Below are positions 10,991 through 22,493 of a stretch of 64,000 bases of DNA, piece by piece. Below the pieces are notes generated by a model. It had not been told where the DNA came from. It saw nothing but the letters and a program-made list of their open reading frames with translations, and did not search any database. How positions within the stretch are numbered: the first letter of the stretch is position 1; every line of letters starts with the position of its first letter. Location: positions 36,649,339-36,713,338 of the forward strand of contig CM049316.1 of NCBI GenBank assembly GCA_026874595.1, given 5' to 3'. The stretch is from Sipunculus nudus. Taxonomy: Eukaryota > Annelida > Sipuncula > Golfingiida > Sipunculidae. Both the position numbers and the translations under genes were made by a program.

Positions 10991-11299
10991 CCCTGTTACT
11001 AATAACAGGCTTCTTGTAATATATGCTGCCGTATAATCTCTTTCAAAAACCTTTCAGTAAAAATAATTGAATATTCTTTTAAATTCAAATATGACCCCAT
11101 AAAATGTACATAAATATAAACCAGGTACATTGTTCTTTCTGACAATTGACGTAATTATGAAGTTTATATCATTAGTATATTATATTTAAAAATAATAATA
11201 ACAGAATCGATTAAGAACAATCTGCGCTTAAGTAAGCATAGAGATATGTATAAAAGAAGCAAACAGTAAACATGAACACGGAGAAAATAATTTGGACTA

Positions 11300-11520
11300 A
11301 ACTGAAGTCAGTATCTCACTGGGCTGCGACAGCTTTGCGACAATTTGCTAATGCATTCGCGAGAGAGTCTGAAAATTGTCTTAGAACTTTCGCGGCGGTT
11401 CTCAATTTCTTCGCGTGATTCGCAAAGTGTCGCAAAATTGTCGCACAAATTTTGAACATGTTCGAAAAATTCGCAAAACAAAACTTCTCTCAAAATAGTC
11501 GCAGAGGCGTCGCTGGTGTC
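11300..11520 (-). repeat. CpG-rich repeat with recurrent TTGCGAC/TCGCAAA motifs
   Basis: At least six TCGC-centred words (TTTGCGAC, TTCGCAAA, GTCGCAAAATTGTCGC) occur within about 200 bp, on both strands. That density is far above the surroundings. A 61-codon minus-strand frame runs through it and is probably incidental. I take it to be the end of a dispersed DNA element, but I see no second copy in the window. Confidence 0.5.
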
Positions 11521-11619
11521 TCAAACCCGTCTCAAATATGTATCGAACTATTTTAAAGTCAGTTTTCGCGAGTCAGGAAGTACGAGAACTGCGAGAGAAC
11601 TTAGAGAGGGGTTTACGAC

Positions 11620-12140
11620 ATGTGCTGGGTATCGTTTTAAATTTCCGTATTGCAAGATATTGCGATATGTGGTAACGTATTGTGATATTTTCTTTGCATC
11701 AATTTACAGGAAATAGGGGTATTCTAGGACGTTCTAGAGCAATAATAATGTTTACGTGACACTTTATACACGTATCTCACTATCAAAAGATGTGAGGAGA
11801 GGATATTACTTAATAGTTAACAGTTGTTATATTCATGTTCGGCACTCCTAAGTACCATAATTCATCGAGCAGATCTGCATATGATCATATGGTCTATTAA
11901 AAAATGTACATTTCCAAGCAAATGACCTAAGTCCTGTCTATAGATATTGTAGCGGCTTTCACTTTGAGGCTTTAACTAATACAAACTAATTTAAATATCT
12001 AAATTAGTAACAGAAACATTATTTTACTACAATAAATCACTTTCGTTCACATTTGACAAAATACCGGAAAATATGAATATTTTTAAAAGATATCGCAATA
12101 CGCAATATATCACCGTAACGATAATATCACACACCCCTAT
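11620..12140. repeat. dispersed repeat family J, TATCG/CAATACG motifs (copy 1)
   Basis: 11640-11710 on the minus strand matches 42495-42545 on the plus strand almost exactly over TTTCCTGTAAATTGATGCAA and ATATCRCAATACGT. 12010-12135 matches 63005-63140, sharing TAACAGAAAC and the 'ATATCGC ... CCGTAACGATAATATCGCACA' layout. The two ends are inverted relative to each other around an AT-rich centre, as in a diverged inverted-repeat DNA element. Confidence 0.6.
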
Positions 12141-12339
12141 TTGACCCAATTTATAACAACATGCTTATAAGTTGTTTGGATTTCGCATTGAAACTTAAAA
12201 CGGTTTTGTTAGGCAGGACATATATAAACGTTTTCTAATGGCGCTCATAAGTGTAAACTTGCATGTTTATATAACCTTATTTATTACTAATAGCTGTTAT
12301 AACTAATCAAGGCACTCTCCATGGCTCCGATGATTGCGA

Positions 12340-12570
12340 TCGGAATAGTCCAGCTGTTAAGAGAAGAATTGTACAAAAAGTGAAAGAAGCATGAAACTTG
12401 GCATAATAGTTGTCCATACCATACTCAATATTTTCAGATAAAGGGGCCAAGCCGAATTCACCCCATGTTGGTCAAAATCCAAGATGGCGGCCAATATGGC
12501 CGCCGGATTATAAAATATCATTACATTCAGATATATTTGTCCTATAATGCTTTCCGAATGCACTATTCCT
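12340..12570 (-). repeat. dispersed repeat family D, copy 1
   Basis: It shares with 16075-16290 and 16380-16617 a conserved order: CGCTGGACTA end, 'TTGTGCAAAA' plus a GAAAGAAG block, an 'AAACTTGG' block, a GGTGAATTC(A/G)GC block and the hallmark AAGATGGCGGCCAATATGGC. It is on the opposite strand to the other two copies. Confidence 0.7.
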
Positions 12571-12574
12571 ATGT

Positions 12575-13070
12575 TTCGGGGTCGATAAATTCATTCATTA
12601 GGGTTTAAAGTCTGTTAAATGACTATGTGTATGAATCCTGTTTTTTTTTTATTAAAATTGTCCAAAATTTGCTTTCGTTTACTAGCACAAACATTATTTG
12701 TTTGGTTTTGCACAGTAGTCGCATACATTGTGATTGTATTCAAATGAAAGTGTCCTTTGATGGCTTAGGTTTGTCTGCTTTGTCATGCATTTTGACGCTC
12801 GAATTGCAGAACAGTTTTTATTGCAATATTCCTTTAAATATTCCTTAATTTGCATACTTACAAATGTAACTGCTTTGAAGAGGTGAATGTTGCAAAAAAC
12901 TTCTGTCAAAATCTGCAAAAAAAATTAGGATTGAACTTGATATGTCCGTAAACACTAATCATTAGAATGTTTTTAACCTACATACATATAATTAGATTTT
13001 ACGATCAACTTTCATGTAAACCTCTGTTAGTGCAATTGGGAAATATCAAATACATAAATCCAACCGTGCT
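12575..13070. other. AT-rich stretch, no feature seen
   Basis: Short frames on both strands. Nothing recognised. Confidence 0.35.
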
Positions 13071-13073
13071 GAC

Positions 13074-13076
<3 letters not shown>

Positions 13077-13147
<71 letters not shown>
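13077..13147. repeat. (TA)n microsatellite, left half of an LTR target
   Basis: A 71-bp TA array with one G interruption. It abuts the LTR starting at 13149, and a further TA run starts directly after the LTR at 13939, so the LTR appears to sit inside one TA array. Confidence 0.95.
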
Positions 13148-13152
<5 letters not shown>

Positions 13153-13418
13153 ACAGGTGCTGTGTTGTGACACCCTTGCCGGGCCGTTTTTTACATTCTA
13201 TGTTTAATCCGTACTGGTTGAACTCTTGGTGTCATGTTATCCTTGGGCTTTCACGCCTGGTCGTGGGTCACGTGATGACTCTGGTATGTGCCATACTATG
13301 TGGAGATACACGTGGCGAAGTTTTTGCTGGATGGTGCCTGTGACGCGACCTTACCGTGTATGGTGTATTATTCTTCGAATGTTCTAGAGGTGAAAAATTC
13401 TTGGCTTAGGGTGAAGAG

Positions 13419-13426
13419 TATATAAA
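13419..13426 (+). promoter_or_regulatory. LTR TATA box
   Basis: TATATAAA is followed about 20 bp later by the expected R-region start. Copies 2, 3 and 4 have TATA-like sequence at the same place (around 23018-23024, 26611-26618 and 43516-43522, minus strand). Confidence 0.7.
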
Positions 13427-13776
13427 GGGGCTGTGTTTTGGAGCCGGGGGGCAGAGAGCAGAGAAGATTCTAGCGGACGCAGAAGCGTGTGTGTCGGTTT
13501 ATGGGACCTTATCCGACGTGTGCGGCAATTATAGATTTTATTCAGACTCTTTTGAACTTCAGTTTACTTTCTGGATTGTTTCAAGAGCTTTACACTGGAC
13601 TGTCATTCTCCGTGAGTATACATTTAAAGAACTTATCGTTGTGACGGTGTTGGTATCCAGTTATTGTGCACATTGATTTTTTTTCTGTGTGATTGTATTA
13701 ACTTGTTGTTATACCGCTGTTATATACTGTATAATTGTATTGATTAAGTGTATTGTAATGTTGGGGTTGTTTTAAG

Positions 13777-13782
13777 AATAAA
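13777..13782 (+). terminator. LTR polyadenylation signal
   Basis: AATAAA lies in the most conserved part of the LTR family. Complementary TTTATT is at 22651-22656 and 26218-26223 in the minus-strand copies. Confidence 0.65.
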
Positions 13783-13969
13783 TTATAGTTATTTGTTAAC
13801 AAAAAACACTGACTTCTTTATTCATTCCCCTAGACATTTCACGCTGCCTAGTGTTACAGAATCTGATTTTTTTTATCTCCGTTAAAGAATTTGTGTTCAT
13901 CACGCATACGTGATCTGTTGATATTAGATTCCGTAACAATATATATCTATATATATATATATATATTAA

Positions 13970-15540
13970 TTTTACGTATTTGAGCCCTATGTCTGTTTTT
14001 TATGTAATGTAATGGAAAATCGAGTGGTAAAACGCTTAATCATCATCATTCCTATGTGTTGGTTGTAATGGCCCGTCCAAAGTGGGTGAATTCCTCCTTG
14101 TCCTTCGCTTTCCTCCTGATACAGACCATACGAAGAAGCTGACACCTGTCAGCTGTATATATTCTACCTACTGAAGTTGTGTGTGCTAAAAGTTCCTTTT
14201 TCATATGCACACCCTACGGTTAAACTTGATATTTTTTAATACTGCACCTTAAAATGAACGTGTCATTTGCTGGGGCAGGTTGTTTTTCATATTAATATTT
14301 CATTTCTGATTTCATCTGTTTGATATCCCATTATTCGCATGCTAACGAATATATTAACTGCTTTGCAGAAATGAGAGATGAAAGAAATTTAGGTATCCTG
14401 TAGAACTTTTTTTATAATTCTACAAACATGATATTAAATTTTACCATCAACTTAACATTCAAATCTTTATTAGAGCAATTAAGAAATGGAAAAAAGTTCA
14501 CCTGAAATTGAATTTAAATGTACTAGTTACATTTATTTAAACATCATGTCTGTTTCAAAGGAATGACTTTTATTTATAATTTAATTAGACTACATGTGTG
14601 CGTGACAATTAAGATACGCGCTTATATAGATGGTCACACCTGTTTGCTGTATAGATTCTAAGCTTCCTTAGCCATGAACTGATGGCTTTCAGACTGTATG
14701 TTGGCATTAAAACAGAATCAACACATATTTAGTGGTGCGCAACATGTTGCTATATGCTGCCTTTGTAATATGGCGATAAATGCATGAAATATCCAATACT
14801 CATGTAGATAGCTTTTGCAGATTATTAATTTTGTGATATGGTGATGCAGACTTAAGACTGTATGCTCGTATGAAAGAACCAACACGTGTCAGTAAAATAT
14901 CACGTCCCTTGTTGTGATGCTTTCTTTGTGATATAGAACTAGTTCCTTGCCAACGATTTGCCATTGAAATTCACTTTGCATATTGTGTTTATGTCAACAA
15001 AATACTTTTATTTGCTGACATTATGCACATTTGTAGATTCATGTTGTACCTGCATGTATTGTTAGAAATATTCACTACATGTATGAGTCGGTGCTGCCAG
15101 GTTCAAGCTAGCTGATCTTTCATGGATGGATGCTCAGAAAATGGAAAAGCAAGGCGGAAAATATAGAGAGTCGAATTCACAAAACAAGTTTAAAAAATAT
15201 AATGCACCCTCAGGTTCCAGACATGCATTTTATCTTAAACTTGATTACCTCAAAATTCAGTAAAATGTTTGGTTTGAGTTGGTATCGACTTGTTTGGTGA
15301 TTGTAACTTTTTTGTGCTTTCAGCTTCTGAGATCTGGCACCTGAGTACAGTTACACCTTGTCAGTTTTATGTCCAATTGCAGAATGCTAGGGAAACTTGT
15401 ATTTCATACCATTTGTTTCATTAAGTGAACCTACATTTTTGGGAATACACTTCTTCTGAATATTATTACTGAACTGAGCAGTTTGTTGCAGCATTATTTG
15501 TAATATTGCCAGCAATTTTTAATAACCTGTGCCTGAATAT
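13970..15540. other. long AT-rich stretch, no gene seen
   Basis: No paired repeat arms or exon-like frames were found over about 1.5 kb. Confidence 0.4.
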
Positions 15541-15550
15541 TTTATTTTAG

Positions 15551-15579
15551 ATTTGGCAGGACAAGAGCGTTTTTTTCTG
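15551..15579 (+). CDS. possible mini-exon with a Rab-like G3 motif
   Basis: A pyrimidine/T-rich acceptor (TTTATTTTAG) is followed by 29 nt encoding (D)LAGQERFFL, then a GTAAAA donor-like site. AGQERF is the switch-II (G3) signature of Rab-type small GTPases. No G1 (P-loop) or downstream GTPase exon was found, the exon would be unusually short, and the adjacent frame (15529-15759) loses resemblance. It may be a relic or chance. Confidence 0.15.
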
Positions 15580-15869
15580 GTAAAACACACAATTCAAAAT
15601 CACTATCGGCTCTTTTTATCTTATTTGCAAGGTTCAGTTCGATCTACAATTTTGCATCTTGTGCACTTAAAGATACAATATGTACTGAGTCTTCATGCAA
15701 GCAAAGAGTCTGGAAGCTGGCAAAAGAACCATAAACACATAAACAAAAAAATTCTTTAACATAGATTGTACAACTGGTTATAAAAACAACTTAAAGGCAC
15801 TTTCCTTGGGTCGGAAAGCAAAGTAGTGGAATCAGAGGACACGAACCCTGTACGGACCTTTACCAATCG

Positions 15870-15901
15870 ACTGTCCCTTTCATTACATTGAAAGAGACAG
15901 T
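15870..15901. other. hairpin
   Basis: ACTGTC-C-CTTTCA pairs with TGAAAG-A-GACAGT: a 13-bp stem with one mismatch and a 6-nt loop. It is probably part of the repeat cluster that follows. Confidence 0.7.
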
Positions 15902-16074
15902 GTTTAAATACTCTAAATTAATAAATGTATTAAATTTCAGCAGGGTAATCAACAAATACGTTTTACTGTTATATGTGCAATTTTAGTACAATTTCAATAC
16001 CTACAAAATCAGACCTAAAACCCTTATAAAATGAATTTCTCGACCCAAATAACATAAAAACAGTGCACTTGCAA

Positions 16075-16290
16075 TGCATTCTAGGACAAATGTAACCGGC
16101 TGTATTGGTATTTTATATTTCGGTGGCCATCTTGGGCCATCTTGGATTTTTACCAAGACATGGTGAATTCAGCTCGGCTCCATAAATAAACATATGGAGT
16201 ATGGTTTTGAAAATTATTAAGCCAAGTTTCATTCTTCTTTCATCTTTTGCACAATTCTTTCAATATGCAGCTTCACCGCTGGACTAATGG
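16075..16290 (+). repeat. dispersed repeat family D, copy 2
   Basis: It contains GGTGGCCATCTTGGGCCATC, a GGTGAATTCAGCTCGGCTCC block, and 'AAGCCAAGTTTCATTCTTC', ending at ACCGCTGGACTA. Aligned by eye, it is a direct copy of 16380-16617. Confidence 0.75.
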
Positions 16291-16379
16291 GAATATTACC
16301 AAAATCTTGATAAAAACCGAGCTAATGAGTATCTGAAGAGGTTTGAAACCCCAAAAATTAAATTTCTCAGCCCAGAGAA

Positions 16380-16617
16380 CGGGATATTAGAGTATGTGCA
16401 ATGTTTTCTGGGGACATTATAACTCAAATTATTGACATTTTATAATCCGGCGGCCATCTTGGCCGCCATCTTGGATTTTGGGCAGGATAATTTTTTATTT
16501 GCTTGGCCCTATATCTGAAATTCATCAATAAGCTCCAAAGAATACTTTTGCCAACTTTTGTGCTTCTTTCATTTTTTTGCACAATTTCTCCAAATATGGG
16601 AGCTAAACCGCTGGACT
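16380..16617 (+). repeat. dispersed repeat family D, copy 3
   Basis: It contains CCGGCGGCCATCTTGGCCGC and the same downstream blocks as copy 2, ending at ACCGCTGGACTAGTC. It is directly joined to the SINE at 16618. Confidence 0.75.
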
Positions 16618-16790
16618 AGTCTGTATGGGTAGATCAAACCGGAGAGCCCGGAGAAAACCACCGGAATTGGACGGGCAACTAGAATCCCACTCTCATAGCT
16701 ACACCGGGGATCGAACCCGGGTCGCCAGCGCAGAGAGAGCAGAGCGTTTTACCCTTCGACTGTCCTGGTTTAATCTAGTCTAATGCATTG
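16618..16790 (-). mobile_element. tRNA-derived SINE (family F, copy 1)
   Basis: On the minus strand a B-box GGGTTCGATCCCCGG (about 16704-16720) is followed by a body ending in GGTGGTTTTCTCCGGG. The same body is at 21395-21530 and 63340-63530. The A-box region is weak. Its use of a pol III-type internal promoter and its dispersed copies support a SINE. Confidence 0.7.
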
Positions 16791-16799
16791 TTCTAGTTA

Positions 16800-17984
16800 T
16801 TTTAGGCTCGTGTGACTTATTGACAATGGCCAAATGTCTTTCTCATGTCACCGATCTTTGTCATTTAAAAATCGCAATGAAACCTTTATAAAGGGAGGGC
16901 ATACCACACAACTGCACGACTCATATTATTTTTATGTATAGAATAATATTAAATGTACACGAACAAACCCTATCGCATCATGTTTACCAAATGACTTCTA
17001 AATGAGTTTTACAAAATGTCATCTGAAAGCCATGTAACTGCGAGTAAAGAGTATGCCATTGTGATTATGCTAACGTTGGTTATTTTGGTTAACAAACTTA
17101 TCCCTTGCGCGTCTTAGGTTATTTTCACCTTAGTAAAATGATCATTGTGATAGTTTTATAAAACAACATACTTATTGGTCATGACGCTCAGCTGACTAGC
17201 ATGAAACTTAGGCCAAATGTTCACAAATGCTATTCAAATTTTTATTAAATCGACTGTTAATTTTGATAAAAATTTGCAGGTGGACTTAAATGCTTGTCGT
17301 TTCAAGCATATTATATTAGCGTACAGGGCAAAATATGTGGTTGCTGAGACAATGCGATGAACTGAATTATGTATGTCAGTTTCACGCTATTTTTGCAGGT
17401 TGATAGCGAAACCAAAAGAATATTTTTTTTTTTGCATATTTGTCACATGATCAATTTGTTAATAAAATTTGGTGTTGGCATCTACAGCCGTTTTTGATCA
17501 ATCTGTTTTTTTTTCTGCTGTCCAGAACCTTAAGCTCTCATGCTAAAACAGTGGTCATGTCTCGTAACTCGGAGAATATACGTAAAAATATATTCATTTA
17601 TTTGCATTTTGATAGTCACAAAGGAATAATCAGGCACCTAATTTCAATTTCATAAACCATCACCAACTGTTTGTTCAGCACGTTAATTGGGACAATCTTT
17701 CACAAAATCCTGTTTTTCCCTCGTGCAATATAGGTGAATGTGACATTATTTATGATTTCTTGGGAAATTTTACCAGCATCTCCCACGATATCAAGTTAGA
17801 AGTTTCTTAACCCAAGGTTTTACGTGTTGATTATTTTTAACTGACGGACAGGCGGCAGCCAGATGGCTGACGGACAAAGTATGATCGACATGGCACAGAT
17901 GATTTACAGTTAGCTGAGCTAAATGTTTTTTTAATGTGTTGCAACTCATATACGATGTGTACAGCTGGAAGTCCCTGGTCGGAG

Positions 17985-17985
<1 letters not shown>
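16800..17985. other. AT-rich stretch, likely diverged repeat
   Basis: It contains a good acceptor-like tract ending CTGCTGTCCAG at 17524, followed by a 43-codon open stretch. A GACGGAC word recurs near 17850-17875. Neither is enough to call a gene. Confidence 0.3.

Positions 17986-17987
<2 letters not shown>

Positions 17988-18052
<65 letters not shown>
17988..18052. repeat. (TA)n microsatellite
   Basis: A 65-bp TA array running into a T tract. Confidence 0.97.
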
Positions 18053-18060
<8 letters not shown>

Positions 18061-18144
18061 TACATAGATTGTACAAACAGTTAATATAACTAATCATGAT
18101 ATTCTCTATGGCTCTCTATAAGCTGGAGACACGTTTCGTGCATT

Positions 18145-18480
18145 AGATTGAAACGCCTGTTTGTCCAATTATTGAAACACGTAACAACATTCTCTTCACT
18201 GTAAAATGTGTTCAAATATCTGTAAAAATTTTTAAAATTCAACTTAAACATGTTTAACTATTACACGCGTTTCAAAACTTTTTTCTGCCAAACGATATTG
18301 TTATTTGAAACGCCATTATTTTCATATGTTAGGTATTGAAACATGTTTGCCATCAAAACACCTCTAAACACGTTTTAAATACTTATATAAATCTGTTTCA
18401 ACTTGAAACTTCTTTATATCTTGAAACGCCTTTTTGTCCCATTTTTGAAACACGTTTTCAATGGTAAAACATGTTTTACC
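18145..18480. repeat. irregular repeat built on TTGAAACGCC ... TTGAAACACG
   Basis: Three units start near 18147, 18305 and 18421. Each pairs TTGAAACGCC with a second ATTGAAACAYG word. 18148-18189 and 18421-18462 are near-identical over TTTGTCC and the flanks. Related AAACATGTTT and AAACRCGTTT words recur at 21200-21345. Confidence 0.55.
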
Positions 18481-19154
18481 ATTATACTAGTTATTTGTAT
18501 TCAGTTTAAACTGAACACAATGAGAAACATTACTTGTTCAAATTTGGTTTAATTTCTTCTTGAATTTTCTAGATCTTGTTCTTGGAGTGTACTACATGGT
18601 GGATGACACATAAGAAATACTTCGAAGTTACGAAGTTATGATTTATGAAATCTGAAACTTTGAATATCAGTTTAAAACATTATTAAAACAAAATACATTT
18701 TTAACTCTATAGCATCTTTTACTTCACCTGCAACACCACACTCGCTTAGATTAGAAATAAAAACTATAAGGTAGTAACACTGATTAAACCCCTATATTTT
18801 AATTCAATTCAAAAGTGGTTTATATTCATACAAGACCCTAAATGGTACACATTACTTTAAAACAGGTACAGTAACCTCTTATGGTATACATTTCTTTGAA
18901 ATTTTCTTTCATTTTCACATGATTTTGAAACATTAAAAAAATAAATTTTTTAAGGTACACTCTTTTAAGCCCCTAGTAACTGTGATTCACATTTTCATAA
19001 ACTAATATTACACTGCATGACAATATCTTTAAGTGTTTTTTTTTTTTTCTCTATCCTGATTCTATCTACATAGAAACTGAAATTTGAAGTTTTTGTTCAA
19101 TAGAATGATAAAAAAATGGATTACTGTTACTTAGGGCTTAAAATGGTGTACCTT

Positions 19155-19199
<45 letters not shown>

Positions 19200-20380
19200 T
19201 TAATTATGTATGTATAATATTTACTGAGGTTCTATCATTCACTGAGCCTGTAACTTCAATTCATGTTAAACTGAAAATCCAAAGTAAAATTAAAAAAAAA
19301 AAAACAATACAGCATTTTCAAATCTTCGCCATACTCTGCTTTTTCTTTTAATAGATGAAAAACTTCAACAGTTAATCACTGCTTTCATTTATCTCTCAGC
19401 AAGTCATATTTAAATATATAATGTATGCCAAAAAAGGGAATTAAAGTAAAGCCCCCTAAGGTGTATGGAATGAGCATCTTTGGCCCTTCTTTGAAAACAG
19501 AGGCACGGGAGGGTTCTATGATCAAACCCTACTAGATCATGATAAATTTAAACAGCTTCATAATACCTGAAAAGTTTATTTTGGAAGGAGCTTATATATA
19601 TATATATTAATTATAACACGTGAGAATTTCAATCTTTTCATCTTATAATGTAAACCAATGACATCAAACAAAAATATACCTTTATACAGAAATGAGCAGG
19701 TCTGTAGGAACATATTTTTAACACGGTACAGTAAATTGGAAGAGACTGCCAGTCTGCTTTGTTACACGAAATGGGTTAAAAATCATAATTGCATGAAAAA
19801 TTATAATTACTATACCACTGTTCTGTTTACGGCTTGAGAAAAAAATTTTGCCATCCAGGATTTAGTTTTGAGTTGTCTTTTCTATATATTGAGTGAAATA
19901 AACATTTTAAATAATTCCTTTTATTGGAATTTCGAATTGATGGGTAATGTCATGTTAAACACAGAGAAGATTTGTACAATTCCTATGGCATCAAAGGAAT
20001 GCAAATTCCCCTTAAAAGGATGTTTCATGAGGCTATTAAGGTAAATCAATTAAACTATAATGCAAACTATAAATTATTTACAATTATTCAATACAAATCA
20101 ATAGTGCAGACTACAAACATATTTCTGTGTATATAATATTGGTAAAACGTATTCTAATAAATATTCTGAATAATATGTTTATCTTATTTTTGCACAATGT
20201 AAAGCACTTGTAAGTACAGGCCCCATGTACATCATGTACATGTATTTGTAAATTAAATTTATAAATTAGCCTACTTGTACTGAGGTAGAAATTCCTCGTA
20301 CTTGACTCAAGCCTGAAAAGAGGGAAATGCTTAATTTTTTTTCACAAATCCATAAGTGAAATTCCTCTCTTCTGGATATT
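18480..20380. other. AT-rich stretch, no gene seen
   Basis: It contains the (TA)n at 19158-19195, a shorter one near 19593-19607, and several homopolymer runs. No exon-like frame. Confidence 0.4.
19158..19195. repeat. (TA)n microsatellite
   Basis: A 38-bp TA array. Confidence 0.95.
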
Positions 20381-20870
20381 GTGGATATCAGGAAGGGTAC
20401 AATTCCTTCGGTGTAACAGTGAACCCAACCTTCCGTTGCCCCTGGGTCCAGTACTTATGAGTGCCTCCTTTGCAAGTAAAATCCTATTATGACGTCATCA
20501 AAGTTCTCTCACAGTCCGCCATGTCCATTTGATGGGGTAATGAAAATGTCGCCAAGGCTTTCTTATCAAATCATGTTTTAACTTGTTTGCAGGAAAACCA
20601 AATTATGTGAATCAATGTTTTCACATCAATTATATATGCATTTTCCTCTTTCTGCCCCTGGTGCAAAAATATTGGGCTTATTTGCCTTACCAAACAATCA
20701 AGGACAAAAAAACCAGGTGTACAGGGGCAGTGAAAGAGACTTAAACTGTATGTACCACGTGCAATTTAAAATCTGTAGGTCAAACAGTATCCAAACGCGC
20801 CGGCAAGTAGACGGACTGACGACGGACGCAGAGTCATCACTAGAGCTCAGTTGAAATATACTAAGCAGCT
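20380..20870 (+). repeat. GC-richer segment ending in a GACGGAC motif, probable dispersed repeat
   Basis: The stretch has a TGACGTCATCA palindrome near 20490 and ends 'GTAGACGGACTGACGACGGA' followed by CGCAGAGTCATCACTAGAGC. From memory, GACGGAC-type ends are typical of a repeat group in mollusc genomes. Frames on both strands (79 and 82 codons) cross it. Without a second copy here the call stays tentative. Confidence 0.35.
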
Positions 20871-21189
20871 GAAAACAATGATATACATGTATTTGTTTCA
20901 AATGTTTGCCATGCAAGTATTCGTCACTTCGTGCATTATCAGTCAATTCAATGTTTATGACTGAGTGATAATAGATGTGGTTGGAGTGAACAGCGGTTAT
21001 TCACCTTTCAGTCTGTATGCAGCTTCTTCCACTATGAATATGCAACGACTACATCAACTGACCATTCCTTATTTCCCTCAATATCCAATCACAGGTAGTT
21101 TTTCACTGTAGCTTGTCCTTCAATCCGTTCAGTTAACCGCGCTTTTCCGTCATCAAGTGTCCGATAAACACCGAATAAGCCAACCCGTT

Positions 21190-21350
21190 CGATTTGATTA
21201 TGATAGAAACATGTTTAAAACGTGTGTCAAACATGTTGAAACATCTCACGAAAAAAAAAATTAGAGTGCCGTACTACATGTTTTAAACATGTCTCTTTCT
21301 AAAACACATTATAAAGTGAGACATGTCGAATCTACTTTGAAACGGCAACT
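21190..21350. repeat. cluster of AAACATGTTT-type palindromes
   Basis: AAACATGTTTAAAACGTGTG, AAACATGTTG and ACATGTTTTAAACATGTC occur within about 110 bp. The word content resembles 18145-18480, so both may belong to one ~3.2-kb element or to one repeat family. Confidence 0.4.
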
Positions 21351-21394
21351 AACCCCCACTTTTTGCAATGTGGTGGCGTCCGGTACTCTGCATG

Positions 21395-21530
21395 AAGGGG
21401 TGGAGGAACCCGGAGAAAATCACTTTCATTGGCCGGGCAACTACACCCCACTGTCGTATAGTCACTCCGGGGATCGAACCTTGGCCGTTTTACCCCTCGA
21501 TCTTCCGATGATACAATTACAGTCGCAGTA
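21395..21530 (-). mobile_element. tRNA-derived SINE (family F, truncated copy 2)
   Basis: The minus strand carries a B-box-like GGTTCGATCCCCGGAG (21466-21480) and a GATTTTCTCCGGGTTCCTCC body. The part upstream of the B-box is deleted compared with copy 1. Confidence 0.65.
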
Positions 21531-21539
21531 GATAGGGTT

Positions 21540-22490
21540 CCTTTACGTAGGGGAGGGTGTAAACAATGAGGAGATTTTGCTTCGGTGAGAGAATCTCGCA
21601 ATCAAACTTGATTGTGAAATTCTGCATTCTAATGCTTTAAAATATATTAATGGCAAATTGTTGCGTCAGAACATCTATAACATAATTGTGTTCCAATGGA
21701 TGTTACTGTTTAATTTGCTTTTAATTCCATTAAATATAAAACCTTTCCTTTTCATGCCCATGTTGGACATATCAAACCAAACGTAAATGCAACCTGCAAA
21801 AAAAAAAAAAATCCAAAAAGTACTGATATAACCTACTAAAAGTGGAATACCGTCATTTTTGTTACTAAAATTAACTGATAATTGTACCCGGGGAATAAAG
21901 TGAAAAAAAAGGATGGACATTGTATCAATTTGGTGATTACAATATTTATTTGATCTAAATGTCTTGTGATTTAATATCAAAGTTAATGAAGGCTAGTTTT
22001 ATCCGGATAGTTTTATTTGGGGTTTGATAACTCCTGTGACACTTCAAAAGATGGTTGCTTCTTCATCGATAATAGCTACTTGACGTAAATGACTTAAAAA
22101 GATTTATTAAGGGAACTGAACATCATTTTCACATGAATACTGACAGTGATATAACACTAATTGCAATCAGGAACCATGTAAAGGGATTACGAGAAAAACA
22201 TCTAACCAAATTCATTAATTTCATTACACCCCTTAATCACTCCAATGTGATAATTTTTTAATTAAATTCATGTGTACCGTTTCATTACGACTGGTGCCCG
22301 GTCACCCATATTGTATTCATCTAATCTTAATTGCCTAAATGTTTATGATAATGAGGTGGTCTCTCCTAAGTGGAAAAATATACATATAAATGCCCTTTTA
22401 TATTGTTCTATTTTGTTTTATAATTTAAAGGTGCTCATTCACCTACTTTTTAAAAAAAGAATTTATGTTATTTCTGGCTTCCTCTATGTA
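21540..22490. other. AT-rich stretch, no gene seen
   Basis: A 101-codon minus-strand frame at 21675-21980 is AT-rich, dominated by F, I, N and K, and lacks context. I do not call it. Confidence 0.35.
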
Positions 22491-22493
22491 TAT

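Larger units (their letters stand above)
13149..13938 (+). mobile_element. LTR of retrotransposon family B, copy 1
   Basis: This is a 790-bp unit that starts TGTTACAGG and ends CCGTAACA, so it has TG...CA termini with short inverted ends. A TATA box (TATATAAA 13419-13426) sits about 270 bp in. A polyadenylation signal (AATAAA 13777-13782) precedes the final 150 bp. This order fits U3-R-U5 in plus orientation. No gag-pol frame lies on either side, so it is probably a solo LTR. Three diverged copies are at 22.5, 26.1 and 43.4 kb on the minus strand. A 61-codon frame at 13491-13676 is not preserved in copy 3. Confidence 0.8.
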
